The notes: generated from the letters alone by a model not told the origin. A stretch of DNA of 64,000 nucleotides from Rhodospirillaceae bacterium (GCA_016845145.1 JAERTE010000138.1:1-64000), one strand, 5' to 3'. Positions 9,572 to 18,097 are shown, numbered from the stretch's first letter. Made by a program: numbers and translations.

Positions 9572-9590
9572 TGTCAATCAATTGACATTG
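9572..9590. promoter_or_regulatory. Palindromic operator, copy 1 (candidate Crp/Fnr-family box)
   Basis: TGTCAA-TCAA-TTGACA is a perfect 6-bp inverted repeat with a four-base centre (9572-9587), followed by TTG. A copy differing at one base in 19 occurs at 13360-13378. Its centre is about 80 bp upstream of the start codon at 9500, which suits an activator site near -41 of that promoter. Sixteen-base dyads with a four-base spacer are the architecture of FNR/CRP-family boxes, and a Crp/Fnr gene ends only 6 bp away. Regulation is inferred. Confidence 0.6.
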
Positions 9591-9593
9591 CCG

Positions 9594-10364
9594 TCATCGC
9601 CGCCGCGATGCTGATTGTTGGGCGGAGCCTTTTGTTCGCAGATGCTCACGAATTGCATCGGGATCGGACAGAAGCATGTACCTGCTTTGGAATGCCAGCA
9701 ACCCTTTCTCGTGAAACAGCCGCAAGGCCCGGTTGGTCCATTGCCGTGACGCGCCGATCATAGAGCCAAGATCGGACTGTGAAATTTTCGTGCTTATGAG
9801 GACGCCTTGTCCTTGCGGCTCACCGAAATGTTCCGCCAACAGCAAGAGAAGTTTTGCGAGGCGATCCTCTACGCGATCCGTACCCTGAATCTGAAACAGG
9901 ACCGACAACCAACGAAGCTTGAAACCCAGAGCGTCGACGAGCCAATTCGATAGACTTGGGTGCTGCGACGCAAATGCTCGCAACGCCGTGCCCGTTATCG
10001 CGAAGGCCTGGGAAGGCTGATTGGCAACCGCCGACCACACATGCCTGTTTCCGCCAAATATGTCCGGCCCCCCGACCAGGTCTCCCGCCGACCAATAACC
10101 GAGCGTCACCTCGCGGCCGGTCGGAGCGACATAGTAGGTCTGAATCAAGCCGTCGATAATGATATATATGTAGCTGTGTTCGTCCTCTTGTGAGAATAAC
10201 TGTTGACCGATCTCAAATTTGGTTTTTGAACATACGGCCTCGAAGGACGCCAATACCTCGTCATCCAGAGCGGAAAACAGGTTCGGCGGATGTCCGCGGC
10301 CGGGGCGCGTTGCCAGGAACATTTCCTGGTCATTCGGAAGGCTATTACCGGTCCCTTTTGGCAC
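9594..10364 (-). CDS. Crp/Fnr family transcriptional regulator
   Basis: A 256-residue regulator with an N-terminal cyclic-nucleotide-binding-type beta barrel (about 30-150, including IYIIIDGLIQTYYVAPTGRE and the WSAGDLVGG turn), a dimerisation helix (about 150-175), and a C-terminal winged helix (about 180-245: KISQSDLGSMIGASRQWTNR). No FNR-type N-terminal cysteine cluster is present, so it is not an iron-sulfur oxygen sensor. The start is GTG with GGAGGG just upstream. It follows the TauE gene on the same strand by 81 bp and precedes the HAD gene. The twin palindromes flanking this block are its most likely targets. Confidence 0.9.
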   Translation of the reverse strand: MPKGTGNSLPNDQEMFLATRPGRGHPPNLFSALDDEVLASFEAVCSKTKFEIGQQLFSQEDEHSYIYIIIDGLIQTYYVAPTGREVTLGYWSAGDLVGGPDIFGGNRHVWSAVANQPSQAFAITGTALRAFASQHPSLSNWLVDALGFKLRWLSVLFQIQGTDRVEDRLAKLLLLLAEHFGEPQGQGVLISTKISQSDLGSMIGASRQWTNRALRLFHEKGLLAFQSRYMLLSDPDAIREHLRTKGSAQQSASRRR

Positions 10365-10445
10365 GCTCCCTCCTTTTCGGTTTTTGGTTCAAACTCATTC
10401 TACCCGTTTTTCCGACCGAAGGTGCGCGCTGGGTCTCGAAAATAA

Positions 10446-11204
10446 TCATGCATTGCCGACCAGCGTATATATCGCCATGGCGGCGAGCAGCATCAGGACC
10501 GCACGGCGATATATCCGATTGCCCCCCCAGTTGAAAAAGCGCGATCCGGAAAACGTCGCCAGCACGTAAATCGGACTGGCGAGCAAGCCGAGGAAAAAAG
10601 CATTGGCCGTCAGCGTTCCGTAGGCCCATTGCATGGGAACACCGATGGCAATCAGTCCGGCGGCGACGGCTAAAACGTTGCCCCGGGTGGTGTCGGCGTT
10701 GTCTCCGCGCGACACCAAAACCACCACCATTGGCGGGCTGCCCATACCGGTTGATCCTTGCGCGAACCCACCGGCGAGCCCGGCGCCGGCCATCATGCCG
10801 GGACCAATGACACCGGGATATCGCCAGTCGCGGGCGAGTAGCGCGACGATGAGCAGCACGGCAATGGCAATTCCCGTCCGCATCACGCTGGGGTCCAGGC
10901 TAGCCAACAGGTAGGCACCGGCTGGCGTGCCGATAGCGATCGCGATGATCGTCGGTGTGACGGCCTTGAAATCGCAATCACGCCAGGCCACGGGCAGAAG
11001 TTGCAGGGTTCCCGGTACTTCCATAATGAGGTGGATGGCCACCGCTTCGCGCGGCGTGAACATGACGGCGAGCACCGGAATGATGATCAATGCGCCGCCA
11101 AATCCGATGAAGCCGCGCAAGAAGCCGCCTAGGAAAACCACTAGGCTCGCGATCACAAGGGTTGCGGCATCGGGCAGCAGCGCCATTGCATCCGCAAACA
11201 TCAT
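10446..11204 (-). CDS. TauE/SafE family membrane transporter (sulfite/organic anion export)
   Basis: A 252-residue integral membrane protein of the TauE/SafE (DUF81) family, with about eight hydrophobic segments and the family's repeated pattern of two related halves (near residue 20 FLGGFLRGFIGFGGALIIIP; later LAGGFAQGSTGMGSPPMV). Members are linked to export of sulfite, sulfoacetate or other small anions. The ATG at 11204 overlaps the amidase stop as ATGA, showing translational coupling, so the long N-terminal extension reading back through the amidase is not real. It sits in the SDR-amidase-TauE-Crp/Fnr operon and may export an anionic product. The substrate is unknown. Confidence 0.88.
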   Translation of the reverse strand: MMFADAMALLPDAATLVIASLVVFLGGFLRGFIGFGGALIIIPVLAVMFTPREAVAIHLIMEVPGTLQLLPVAWRDCDFKAVTPTIIAIAIGTPAGAYLLASLDPSVMRTGIAIAVLLIVALLARDWRYPGVIGPGMMAGAGLAGGFAQGSTGMGSPPMVVVLVSRGDNADTTRGNVLAVAAGLIAIGVPMQWAYGTLTANAFFLGLLASPIYVLATFSGSRFFNWGGNRIYRRAVLMLLAAMAIYTLVGNA

Positions 11205-12529
11205 TCCGAGGTGTCCAATAGGGTTTCGAACCAATAGGCAATTTGCAGCAAGTAGTGGTCCGAACGGGGGCGCGAGGCTATTTGCAAGCCAAGTGGCAAG
11301 CCGTCTTCCCCCGTTCCACAAGGGATGGTGACGCTCGGCAATCCAAGCAAGGTCCAGGCTCGGCACAGGTCCGGATTACCGGTTCCGTTTTCAAGCAACG
11401 GAGCCGTAGAATGCGTGCTCGGCGCCAACAGCACATCAGCGTCGCCGAATAAAACATCCAGCTCACGCAGACAAGTCTCGCGCATCTTCATGTCTTCAGC
11501 GTAATCGGCAGCCGATATGTTGTCGCCCTGTTCGAACAATTCCCGCAACGGCAGGCTCAACCGGTCGCGATGAGCGCGGCGCTCGTGGGCAAGTTCGCGG
11601 CTCGCCTCGAAAGCCATGATGCGCGTCTGGATCTGTGCCAAGGGCGCGAACGCGTCCGGCACGGTCCCTTCGAAGACCGAAGCGCTGGCAACTTCGCGTG
11701 CCCGTTGAGCGGCGGCATGAACGGTCGCAAGTGTTTCATCATCGGCCGACTGCCATTCAGGTGCTTTGAGCAGCGCAATGCTGGGTGGCTCGCAGGGAGC
11801 TTCGAGTGTCATCATCGCCTCGTCACCGATCATGACGCTGGCGATCAAGGCCGCGTCAGCAACGTCGCGCCCGAACACCCCGACTGTATCGAGTGAATTG
11901 GCCAATGCCTTGGCACCGGCCAGGCTGATCAACCCGCGGGTCGGCTTGAAACCGACGATGCCGCAATAGGCGGCCGGACGAATAGTCGAGGCTGCCGTCT
12001 GTGATCCGATGGCGAGGGGGACCATGCCGCAAGCCACAGCGGCGGCGGACCCCGACGAGGAGCCGCCCGGCGAGCGGGTCAAGTCAAGCGGGTTGCGTGT
12101 TTTGCCGGCTTTCCAGTAGGCGAATTCGGTGCTCACCGTCTTACCCATGATGACGGCGCCGGCTTCGCGCAAGCGAGCGACGCAGGCGGCATCGGCAGCC
12201 GGCCGATTGTCGGCGTAGACCTCCGAACCATAAGCGGTCGGCAGGTCTTCGGTGTCGAATATGTCCTTGATGCCGACTGGCATGCCGAAAAGCGGTCCAC
12301 GCATATGTTTCGGGCCTGATTCCAGCGCCATGACCTGGCGTTCGACGAAGGCCTTGTCGCGGACCTGCCATGCCTCGACTTGGTTTTCGAACCGGGCGAT
12401 CCGATCCTCATGCACGGCGATGACATCGGAGACGGAAACTTGGCCATTGGCCAGGAGGCCGCGCAGTTCGACGGCACTTTTGCCGCCAAGAGCGGCGTCC
12501 GGGTTCTCAGACAAGGGTGCGCCCTCCAT
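11201..12529 (-). CDS. Amidase (amidase signature family)
   Basis: Hydrolyses an amide to acid plus ammonia. The roughly 442-residue protein carries the Ser-cisSer-Lys triad of the amidase signature family: Lys in [11 protein letters not shown], the glycine/serine loop [14 protein letters not shown], and the nucleophile Ser in [15 protein letters not shown]. Two starts are possible. The ATG at 12529 lacks a good ribosome site, while a TTG at 12514 has GGAGGG seven bases upstream and gives an N-terminus ([18 protein letters not shown]) typical of the family. Both overlap the SDR gene end. It is translationally coupled to TauE. The substrate cannot be read from sequence. Confidence 0.92.
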   Translation of the reverse strand: MEGAPLSENPDAALGGKSAVELRGLLANGQVSVSDVIAVHEDRIARFENQVEAWQVRDKAFVERQVMALESGPKHMRGPLFGMPVGIKDIFDTEDLPTAYGSEVYADNRPAADAACVARLREAGAVIMGKTVSTEFAYWKAGKTRNPLDLTRSPGGSSSGSAAAVACGMVPLAIGSQTAASTIRPAAYCGIVGFKPTRGLISLAGAKALANSLDTVGVFGRDVADAALIASVMIGDEAMMTLEAPCEPPSIALLKAPEWQSADDETLATVHAAAQRAREVASASVFEGTVPDAFAPLAQIQTRIMAFEASRELAHERRAHRDRLSLPLRELFEQGDNISAADYAEDMKMRETCLRELDVLFGDADVLLAPSTHSTAPLLENGTGNPDLCRAWTLLGLPSVTIPCGTGEDGLPLGLQIASRPRSDHYLLQIAYWFETLLDTSE

Positions 12530-13277
12530 CCACGTAGATCGTCTGCCCTGTAATGAAAGCACCGCCGGGGCCGAGCAGCAGCAGTACCGCTCCGACCAAG
12601 TCCTCCGGCTCTCCCAATCGTCCCATGGGTATCGAGGCCACCGCGTTCTTGAGAAAATCTGGGTCTGATAGGTAGTCCTCGGTCAGGGGCGTCAAGGTGA
12701 GTGCCGGCCCGATAGCGTTAACCAGGACATTCCGTGAAGCCCATTCGCGCGCCATGACCCGGACCATCTGCGACAGTCCCGCCTTTGAACTCGCATAGGC
12801 CGCGTAGTTGGGATTGGCGACGAAGCTCGAAACCGAGGCGATGTGAACGACCCGGCCGCCATGTTCGGTCATGGCCCCCGCCATTGCCTTGGTGAACAGA
12901 TAGGCACCGGTAATGTTGGTATCGATGCAGTGCCGGAAGGTCGCCTCGTCGAGCGTCTCCGTCGGTGCAATGGGTAGCACGCCGGCCGCATTGACGGCAT
13001 GATCGAGATGTCCGAAGTGCGCGACGGTCTGCGCCACCGCATCACGGAGCGACGATTCGTTGGTGATATCGCCGGGCAGTGCTACGGCATTTGGGATTTC
13101 CGCCGCCAATGTCTCCAAGCCCTTTCGGTTGATGTCGAACAGCGCCAGATTGGCGCGCCGTTCAGCAAGACCTCTGACGATAGCGCGGCCAAGCCCGCCG
13201 CAAGCGCCCGCGATCAAGCAAACCCGGCCCTCGACGTCGAACATAGGATCAAACATTGGTTCAGAAGATGCCGTCAT
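12507..13277 (-). CDS. Short-chain dehydrogenase/reductase (SDR) family oxidoreductase
   Basis: A 256-residue classical SDR. The Rossmann start has GACGGLGRA in place of the usual TGxxxGxG, followed by Asp in LALFDINRK, which suggests NAD(H) rather than NADP(H). NAAG is at about residue 95, and the catalytic Ser (HIASVSS) and YASSK motif are intact. The C-terminal [12 protein letters not shown] is standard. The ATG has GGGAG about ten bases upstream. It is first in the leftward operon, and its promoter region is shared with the divergent TAXI transporter and contains two palindromes. Substrate unknown; likely oxidation of an alcohol in the same catabolic route. Confidence 0.9.
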   Translation of the reverse strand: MTASSEPMFDPMFDVEGRVCLIAGACGGLGRAIVRGLAERRANLALFDINRKGLETLAAEIPNAVALPGDITNESSLRDAVAQTVAHFGHLDHAVNAAGVLPIAPTETLDEATFRHCIDTNITGAYLFTKAMAGAMTEHGGRVVHIASVSSFVANPNYAAYASSKAGLSQMVRVMAREWASRNVLVNAIGPALTLTPLTEDYLSDPDFLKNAVASIPMGRLGEPEDLVGAVLLLLGPGGAFITGQTIYVDGGRTLV

Positions 13278-13334
13278 CCAAGATGTCTCCCGCCGATCTG
13301 TTGATCCCTATTGACTCGCATGCGTCCGAAATAT

Positions 13335-13349
13335 GATACTTTTAGTATC
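13335..13349. promoter_or_regulatory. Palindrome GATACT-TTT-AGTATC in the SDR/TAXI divergent promoter
   Basis: A perfect 6-bp inverted repeat with three bases between the arms. It lies 58 bp before the SDR start and 164 bp before the TAXI start, next to the second Crp/Fnr-like box. It looks like an operator for a dimeric regulator; the nearby IclR protein is a candidate, but no second copy was found at the IclR promoter. Function inferred. Confidence 0.45.
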
Positions 13350-13359
13350 GAAAAACAGA

Positions 13360-13378
13360 TGTCAACCAATTGACATTG
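13360..13378. promoter_or_regulatory. Palindromic operator, copy 2 (candidate Crp/Fnr-family box)
   Basis: TGTCAA-CCAA-TTGACA (13360-13375) followed by TTG is identical to the site at 9572-9590 except for one base in the spacer. The centre lies about 90 bp before the SDR start codon and 145 bp before the TAXI start codon. It could therefore control the leftward SDR-amidase-TauE-Crp/Fnr operon, the rightward transporter, or both. Such conservation by chance is improbable, but binding by the local regulator is inferred. Confidence 0.6.
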
Positions 13379-13512
13379 GTCGATGTGATGATCGGCCATA
13401 ATCACGGTCAATATACCATGACCGTTGATAAGTAATCCCTCGTTCCATCGTGTCGGGCGTCGGCACGCGAGGGCAAGAGTTAAGACTGAAAGATCAAAGG
13501 GAGGCATTGATC

Positions 13513-14592
13513 ATGAAATTACTTCGTAAACTACGCTACGGTGTTGGCGCTGCCGTGATTGCCGGCGCTGCGACCATGTCCGCGGTGGAAAGCCCGAAAG
13601 CTGCGGAATCGATTCCAATTTTGTTATGCCCATTTGGCTGTGGCCCCATGGCCGGCGACACCATCATGATGAACCAGCTCATCAAATCCGGCTCCGACGT
13701 CATCCTGCTACCACAGGAAACGCCTGGCTATATGTACAATATCCGTGAGATGGGCCGCACCGAACGGAAATGGAAAAACTCGATCTTCAAGACCGAGGGC
13801 GTGCTGATCCAGGTCGCGTACGCGGGCGGTTCGCCCGAGATGAAAGAGTTCTTGCCGGAACCGGTTAAGATTCCTTGGAAGATTCTTTACGGTGAGACCT
13901 GGTGGGGTCAAGGCAAGTTCCTCGGCACCTTCGACTGCAGCCTGAAGAAGATGAGTGATCTCAAGGGCAAGCGGATTTCGTTGGGGCTCCGCGGCCAATC
14001 CGATTGGGGCGTTTTCCCGCGTCTGCTGCTCGAGCACGTGTTCGGGGTGACGACGAAGAACGCCGATATTCGCCACATGACGCCCGGTCAATTGACCCAG
14101 CAACTGATCGACGGCGCCACCGATGCCGCGATCGTGCCGATCGGCGCCGAGCCCAACATGAAGGAATTCATGATACCGGGGCTAGTCCGTCAACTTGAGG
14201 CGACGGGTAAGAAGATGTGCTATATCGGCGTAACCAAGGATGACATTGAGGCCTTGAACAAGAAGTTCCAGGCCACATGGATTCACGTCAACCTGCCGCC
14301 GAACACCCTGCCGCACCAGACCGAACCGCTGGGCATCGGCGTCAACCGTGCATATGCCGCCGTGCATCCGACCTTTGACGAGAACAAGGCTTACAAGGCC
14401 GTGATGGCGGTCGCCAAGATCGCACCGAAGATGAAATCCCTGCACGCTCTGTGGCGGGTGTGGTCACCGGAATTGATGACCTGCGGTCTTTCCAAAGAGA
14501 ACACCCACCCCGGTGCCATTCGCGCCTACAAGGAACTCGGCTGGTGGGACCAGACGAAAAAATGCAGCCCGATGACCTACCCGAAGGGTTAA
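13513..14592 (+). CDS. TAXI-family TRAP transporter solute-binding protein
   Basis: A 359-residue periplasmic binding protein of the TAXI type (TRAP-associated extracytoplasmic immunogenic). The ATG at 13513 has AAAGGGAGGCA upstream. A signal peptide is clear (KLLRK, then GVGAAVIAGAATMSA, with likely cleavage after KAA near residue 31). Family features include the long mid-protein stretch on LKGKRISLG and the DGATDAAIVPIG segment. TAXI proteins deliver small carboxylates such as 2-oxoglutarate, glutamate or other dicarboxylates to a fused permease, which follows here. The neighbours suggest an unusual carboxylic or keto acid as ligand. Confidence 0.9.
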   Translation: MKLLRKLRYGVGAAVIAGAATMSAVESPKAAESIPILLCPFGCGPMAGDTIMMNQLIKSGSDVILLPQETPGYMYNIREMGRTERKWKNSIFKTEGVLIQVAYAGGSPEMKEFLPEPVKIPWKILYGETWWGQGKFLGTFDCSLKKMSDLKGKRISLGLRGQSDWGVFPRLLLEHVFGVTTKNADIRHMTPGQLTQQLIDGATDAAIVPIGAEPNMKEFMIPGLVRQLEATGKKMCYIGVTKDDIEALNKKFQATWIHVNLPPNTLPHQTEPLGIGVNRAYAAVHPTFDENKAYKAVMAVAKIAPKMKSLHALWRVWSPELMTCGLSKENTHPGAIRAYKELGWWDQTKKCSPMTYPKG

Positions 14593-14618
14593 GGCCGGCA
14601 TAGGCAAAACGGTTCTCC

Positions 14619-14682
14619 CGGAGGGGGACGGACATAAGGCTGTTCGATCAGCTTTGGCCGTCTCCCTCCGTTCTCTTTCTTT
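14619..14682 (+). terminator. Stem-loop with T-rich tail between binding protein and permease genes
   Basis: A 13-bp stem with one G-T wobble (CGGAGGGGGACGG at 14619-14631 with CCGTCTCCCTCCG at 14658-14670) is followed by TTCTCTTTCTTT. It lies between two genes that must work together. The likely role is partial termination or RNA protection, giving more binding protein than permease, as known for other transporter operons. It is convincing as a structure; the degree of termination is unknown. Confidence 0.75.
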
Positions 14683-14738
14683 AATGTTGATTTTCGCCTG
14701 GGGTTTGCACCCTGGGACAGGCCCAAGGAACTCCTGTC

Positions 14739-16652
14739 ATGAGCAGGTGGAAGAAACTTCGGATCGCCGTCGACGTGCCTTACCTGATCATTGGGTGCAT
14801 GTTGACGGTCTATATCGGCATCGCGGCCTTCGGGTTTTTGAAGAATTCTGCCGAACACTACTCCAATTTCATTCTTGGCACTTGCTTGATGACGGGCCTA
14901 GTGGCAATCCGCAAGCTCTGCGACGAGAAGCTTCAGGATATGGTGGGGCGGTTCTTCGAAGTTCGGCTCATTTTCGCCATCTTCGCGCTCGTCACCAGCG
15001 GCATTGCCATGGGCTATGTCCGCATCAACGCCGTTACCCTGGAACAGACTCAGCCGTTCTTTAACGATACGGACATGATTTTCGGCTGGTTGATGACCAT
15101 TTCGATCCTGTCCCTGACCTTGATTCATTGGGGCCTGTTGCTGACCAGCATCATCGCCATCTCTATCGCCTATTTCTTCCTCGGCTATCTGATCGAGAAT
15201 CCATTGTTCATGACGCCAGAGTACGACCATACCTTTGTCATGAACTACATCGGGCTCGGCACCAACCAGGGCTTTTACTATCTGGCGCAGGTGGCCGCGG
15301 ATTCGGTTTATTTCCTGATCATCTATGCCGCCATCTTGTTGGGCGTCGGCATGCTCGACATGGTGCTCGACGTCGGCAAGCTCACGGGCCGGCGTATCGC
15401 CGGCGGCGCCGCTGGTCCGGCGATCATCGGATCCGGAATTGTCTCATCGATCATGGGGCAAGCCGTCTCAAATGTCGTGCTCACCGGACGATTGACCATC
15501 CCGATGATGAAAAAATACGGCTATGGACCATCCATGGCCGGCTCCATCGAGGCGACGGCATCCACGGCGGGGCAGATCATGCCGCCGATCATGGGGCTGG
15601 CGGCTTTCATCATCGCTTCGTTCCTCAACAAGCCCTATATCGACGTAGCGCTTTCCGCCCTGATCCCCGGGCTGCTTTACCTTGTCGGGGTCACCATCGC
15701 CGTCGTCGTCTATGCAAAGCGATTCCAGTTGCCGAAATTGCAGGAAACGGTCGATACCACGCGCATCAAACGCTTGTTGCCGACCTTTATCATTTCCTTC
15801 GGCGTCGTGTTGTGGATGCTGCTCGGCTACCGCTCACCGGCGATCGCTGGTCTATGGGGCGTCGTGCTGGCCGTTGGGCTTTCGCTGTTTCAGGGCAAGT
15901 ACCGGCCGACCGCTAAGCAATTCTACGACGCCGTCGAGGAAGGTTTCTACCTGGTTGCCATCCTGTCTTTATTACTTATTGCCGTCGGCCCCTTGGGCCA
16001 AGTGATGCTAACCACCAACCTTTCTGGGCGATTGGGCTCGGCGCTGATCGAGTACTTGCCGGAATCGCAGTTGGTATTGTTGCTGGGCGCGATGATCGTG
16101 TCCTTAATCCTGGGCATGGGCCTGCCGACGCCAGTGGCTTATATCATCGTCGCGCTCGCACTCGTGCCGTTCATGCAGCAGATCGGCCTGCCGCCCCTGC
16201 AGGCGCACTTCTTCGTCTTTTATTTTGCGGTGTTCTCGACCCTGACGCCACCCGTCGCGGTCAGTGTGCTGGCTGCCGGAAAACTTGCGGGTGCGTCGTT
16301 CCTGGCAACGGCAAGGGATTCCCTGAAGATCGCACTCACCACGTTCATCATTCCGTTCGCTTTCGTGTTTTCTCCGGAATTGATGTCGTTCCCAAACCTG
16401 ACCTGGGCTGTGGTGCCGGCCATCGGGGAAGTCATTTTCATCCAATGGGCCGTGTCCATTGCATCCTACGGGTATCTTTTCCGGCCATTGACCGGTTGGG
16501 AGCGCGGCGTTTTTGCGATCGTCAGCGTGCTCGGGTTCCTTGGGATGACCCTGAACATTCAGTATCTCTACGGCGGTGTCGTGCTGTTCCTGGCGATTGC
16601 CGGGTACGTTCTATCTACCAAACGTGCCATAACTTCGAATGAACAGACTTAG
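14739..16652 (+). CDS. TRAP transporter fused permease (4TM/12TM, DctQM-type)
   Basis: A 637-residue fused permease: an N-terminal small-subunit (DctQ-like) part with about four helices to roughly residue 180, then the large DctM-like part. Typical DctM segments are visible: LGVGMLDMVLDVGKLTG, SIEATASTAGQIMPPIMG and LGMGLPTPVAYIIVALALVPFM. Such fusions pair with TAXI proteins and drive uptake with an ion gradient. It follows the TAXI gene with a 146-bp gap that contains a strong hairpin. Its stop overlaps the convergent biotin-carrier gene by four bases. Confidence 0.93.
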   Translation: MSRWKKLRIAVDVPYLIIGCMLTVYIGIAAFGFLKNSAEHYSNFILGTCLMTGLVAIRKLCDEKLQDMVGRFFEVRLIFAIFALVTSGIAMGYVRINAVTLEQTQPFFNDTDMIFGWLMTISILSLTLIHWGLLLTSIIAISIAYFFLGYLIENPLFMTPEYDHTFVMNYIGLGTNQGFYYLAQVAADSVYFLIIYAAILLGVGMLDMVLDVGKLTGRRIAGGAAGPAIIGSGIVSSIMGQAVSNVVLTGRLTIPMMKKYGYGPSMAGSIEATASTAGQIMPPIMGLAAFIIASFLNKPYIDVALSALIPGLLYLVGVTIAVVVYAKRFQLPKLQETVDTTRIKRLLPTFIISFGVVLWMLLGYRSPAIAGLWGVVLAVGLSLFQGKYRPTAKQFYDAVEEGFYLVAILSLLLIAVGPLGQVMLTTNLSGRLGSALIEYLPESQLVLLLGAMIVSLILGMGLPTPVAYIIVALALVPFMQQIGLPPLQAHFFVFYFAVFSTLTPPVAVSVLAAGKLAGASFLATARDSLKIALTTFIIPFAFVFSPELMSFPNLTWAVVPAIGEVIFIQWAVSIASYGYLFRPLTGWERGVFAIVSVLGFLGMTLNIQYLYGGVVLFLAIAGYVLSTKRAITSNEQT

Positions 16653-17143
16653 TCCACCGTGATCGAGAACAACGGCTGGTCGAACTCCACCAGGACGCCG
16701 TCTTCGGCCATGATCGCCTCAACGGTGCCATCCAGCGTCGATTCGATCGTCGTGTAGAGTTTCATCACCTCGATCAGGCACAACGGGTCTCCGACCTTGA
16801 TCCGATCGCCTTTCTCGACGAAGGAATCCTGGTCGGGTGCCGGACGCCGGTAAAAAGTACCGACCATGGGCGAGCGGATGATCGCACCACCGGTGGGAGC
16901 CTCACCAGTTGAAGGCGAAGATTCCTTCTCGGGACGAGAAGCCGAACCGGTCTCGGTCGGTGGCGCCGTGGCCTCAGCCCTTGAGGGCTGGGTTTGCAGC
17001 GGCGTTTGAGTGGAAACGCCGCCGTCGCCAGTGGAGCGCCGCACGACCATGCGTGCGCCTTCCAGTTCCAAGATCAGTTCCTCGCAGTCCGAGGCATCGA
17101 TGATCTTCAATATCTCGGCGACGTCTTTGTAACTCAGGGTCAC
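16649..17143 (-). CDS. Biotin carboxyl carrier protein of a three-part carboxylase
   Basis: A 164-residue AccB-like carrier. The N-terminal helix region (about 1-30) is followed by a Pro/Thr/Ala/Ser-rich linker (about 40-85) and a biotinyl domain (about 88-164) with the biotin-accepting lysine in IEVMKLYTT. GTG start, with GGAG inside the end of the IclR gene and only six bases between the genes, so it is cotranscribed with iclR. The matching biotin carboxylase and carboxyltransferase genes are on the opposite strand beyond iclR. It may be the carrier of that enzyme rather than of housekeeping acetyl-CoA carboxylase; this is inferred from position. Confidence 0.88.
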   Translation of the reverse strand: MTLSYKDVAEILKIIDASDCEELILELEGARMVVRRSTGDGGVSTQTPLQTQPSRAEATAPPTETGSASRPEKESSPSTGEAPTGGAIIRSPMVGTFYRRPAPDQDSFVEKGDRIKVGDPLCLIEVMKLYTTIESTLDGTVEAIMAEDGVLVEFDQPLFSITVD

Positions 17144-17149
17144 GCTTCT

Positions 17150-18001
17150 TTACTCCGTCTCAAAGGTCATGGCGAAACGCTCCGCGATCTCGCGCATTTT
17201 CGGCACGAAGGTCAGCGCTGTCTCCAGCGTCATACGCGCTTCCGGGGCGGAAATGGCAATTCCTCCCAGACATTTTCCCGCTCGCATGCATACCGGCACG
17301 GCGATGCAAACCACGCCATCCATGAACTCTTGGTCATCGATGCCAATGCCCGTTTCCCGAATTTCGGCCAACGCCTTGCGAAGATGAATGGGGTTGGTGA
17401 GCGTTCGCGACGTATAGCGAGCGAGTGACGCGGTGTTTGTAACGGCGAGGAGTTCGTTCTCCGGAAGTTGACTAAGCATCAGTTTGCCGATGGCCGTGCA
17501 ATGTGCCGGGACCTGACTGCCAGCATCAAACCGCAAGCCCAACGGCCATTGCGACTCAACACGGTCCAGATAAACCACGTTGGCTCCAGACAGCATACCG
17601 TAATTGCAGGTTTCGCCCACATGGCGGGCCAGCTCTTCCAGCAAGGCATGGCGAAGGCCGCGCGGCGCGGCGGAAGTCATGGTGTGTTGGGCTAAATCGA
17701 CCAGCCTGATGCCGGCGACGAACCCGAGGCCCGTTTGATCACGCTCCAAATAGCCCATGTCGCAGAGCATGTTGACGACCCGATGCGCACTCGGTTTGGT
17801 GATCTCAGTGGTGCGGATAATCTGCGACATGCTCGTCGGCATGCTATTGGCCGTGACGCAATCGAGGATGGCGAATGCCTTACCGGTGGCACCCAACGCC
17901 TTGAGGTGATCCATGCGCGTCCGCCAATCCCGGTTGTCCGGCGTTTCGGCGGACATGGGATTTAGCGGTGGAAGCCTTTTGATGTGAGGTGTGCGGGTCA
18001 T
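17150..18001 (-). CDS. IclR family transcriptional regulator
   Basis: About 283 residues with an N-terminal winged helix (KAFAILDCV ... PTSMSQIIRTTEITKPSAHRVVNMLCDMGYL) and a C-terminal effector-binding domain (about 120-280, including VYLDRVESQWPLGLRFDAGSQVPAHCTAIGKLML and GIAISAPEARM). IclR proteins sense small acids and usually control adjacent catabolic operons. The start is uncertain: ATG at 18001 is used here, a TTG at 18061 and an ATG at 17956 are alternatives, and none has a strong ribosome site. It diverges from the carboxylase operon and is followed by the biotin carrier gene, so it probably controls both directions. Confidence 0.9.
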   Translation of the reverse strand: MTRTPHIKRLPPLNPMSAETPDNRDWRTRMDHLKALGATGKAFAILDCVTANSMPTSMSQIIRTTEITKPSAHRVVNMLCDMGYLERDQTGLGFVAGIRLVDLAQHTMTSAAPRGLRHALLEELARHVGETCNYGMLSGANVVYLDRVESQWPLGLRFDAGSQVPAHCTAIGKLMLSQLPENELLAVTNTASLARYTSRTLTNPIHLRKALAEIRETGIGIDDQEFMDGVVCIAVPVCMRAGKCLGGIAISAPEARMTLETALTFVPKMREIAERFAMTFETE

Positions 18002-18062
18002 TCCGATCTTGACGCTCTCAATTACTGAACGCACTATGCACGGATCATTATTCGAAATCAAT

Positions 18063-18081
18063 CGTCTTGCATAACGAGACG
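18063..18081. promoter_or_regulatory. Imperfect palindrome in the iclR/carboxylase divergent promoter
   Basis: CGTCT (18063-18067) and AGACG (18077-18081) form an inverted repeat around nine bases, within the roughly 100-bp region between the divergent iclR and biotin carboxylase genes. Its size and place suit an IclR operator, but the arms are short and no second copy supports it. Confidence 0.3.
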
Positions 18082-18097
18082 CTTATCGGGCGGGTAT

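Noticed and set aside
11205-11366. N-terminal extension of the TauE-like protein
   Set aside because: It reads through the amidase end in another frame; the ATGA overlap at 11204-11201 is the natural start.
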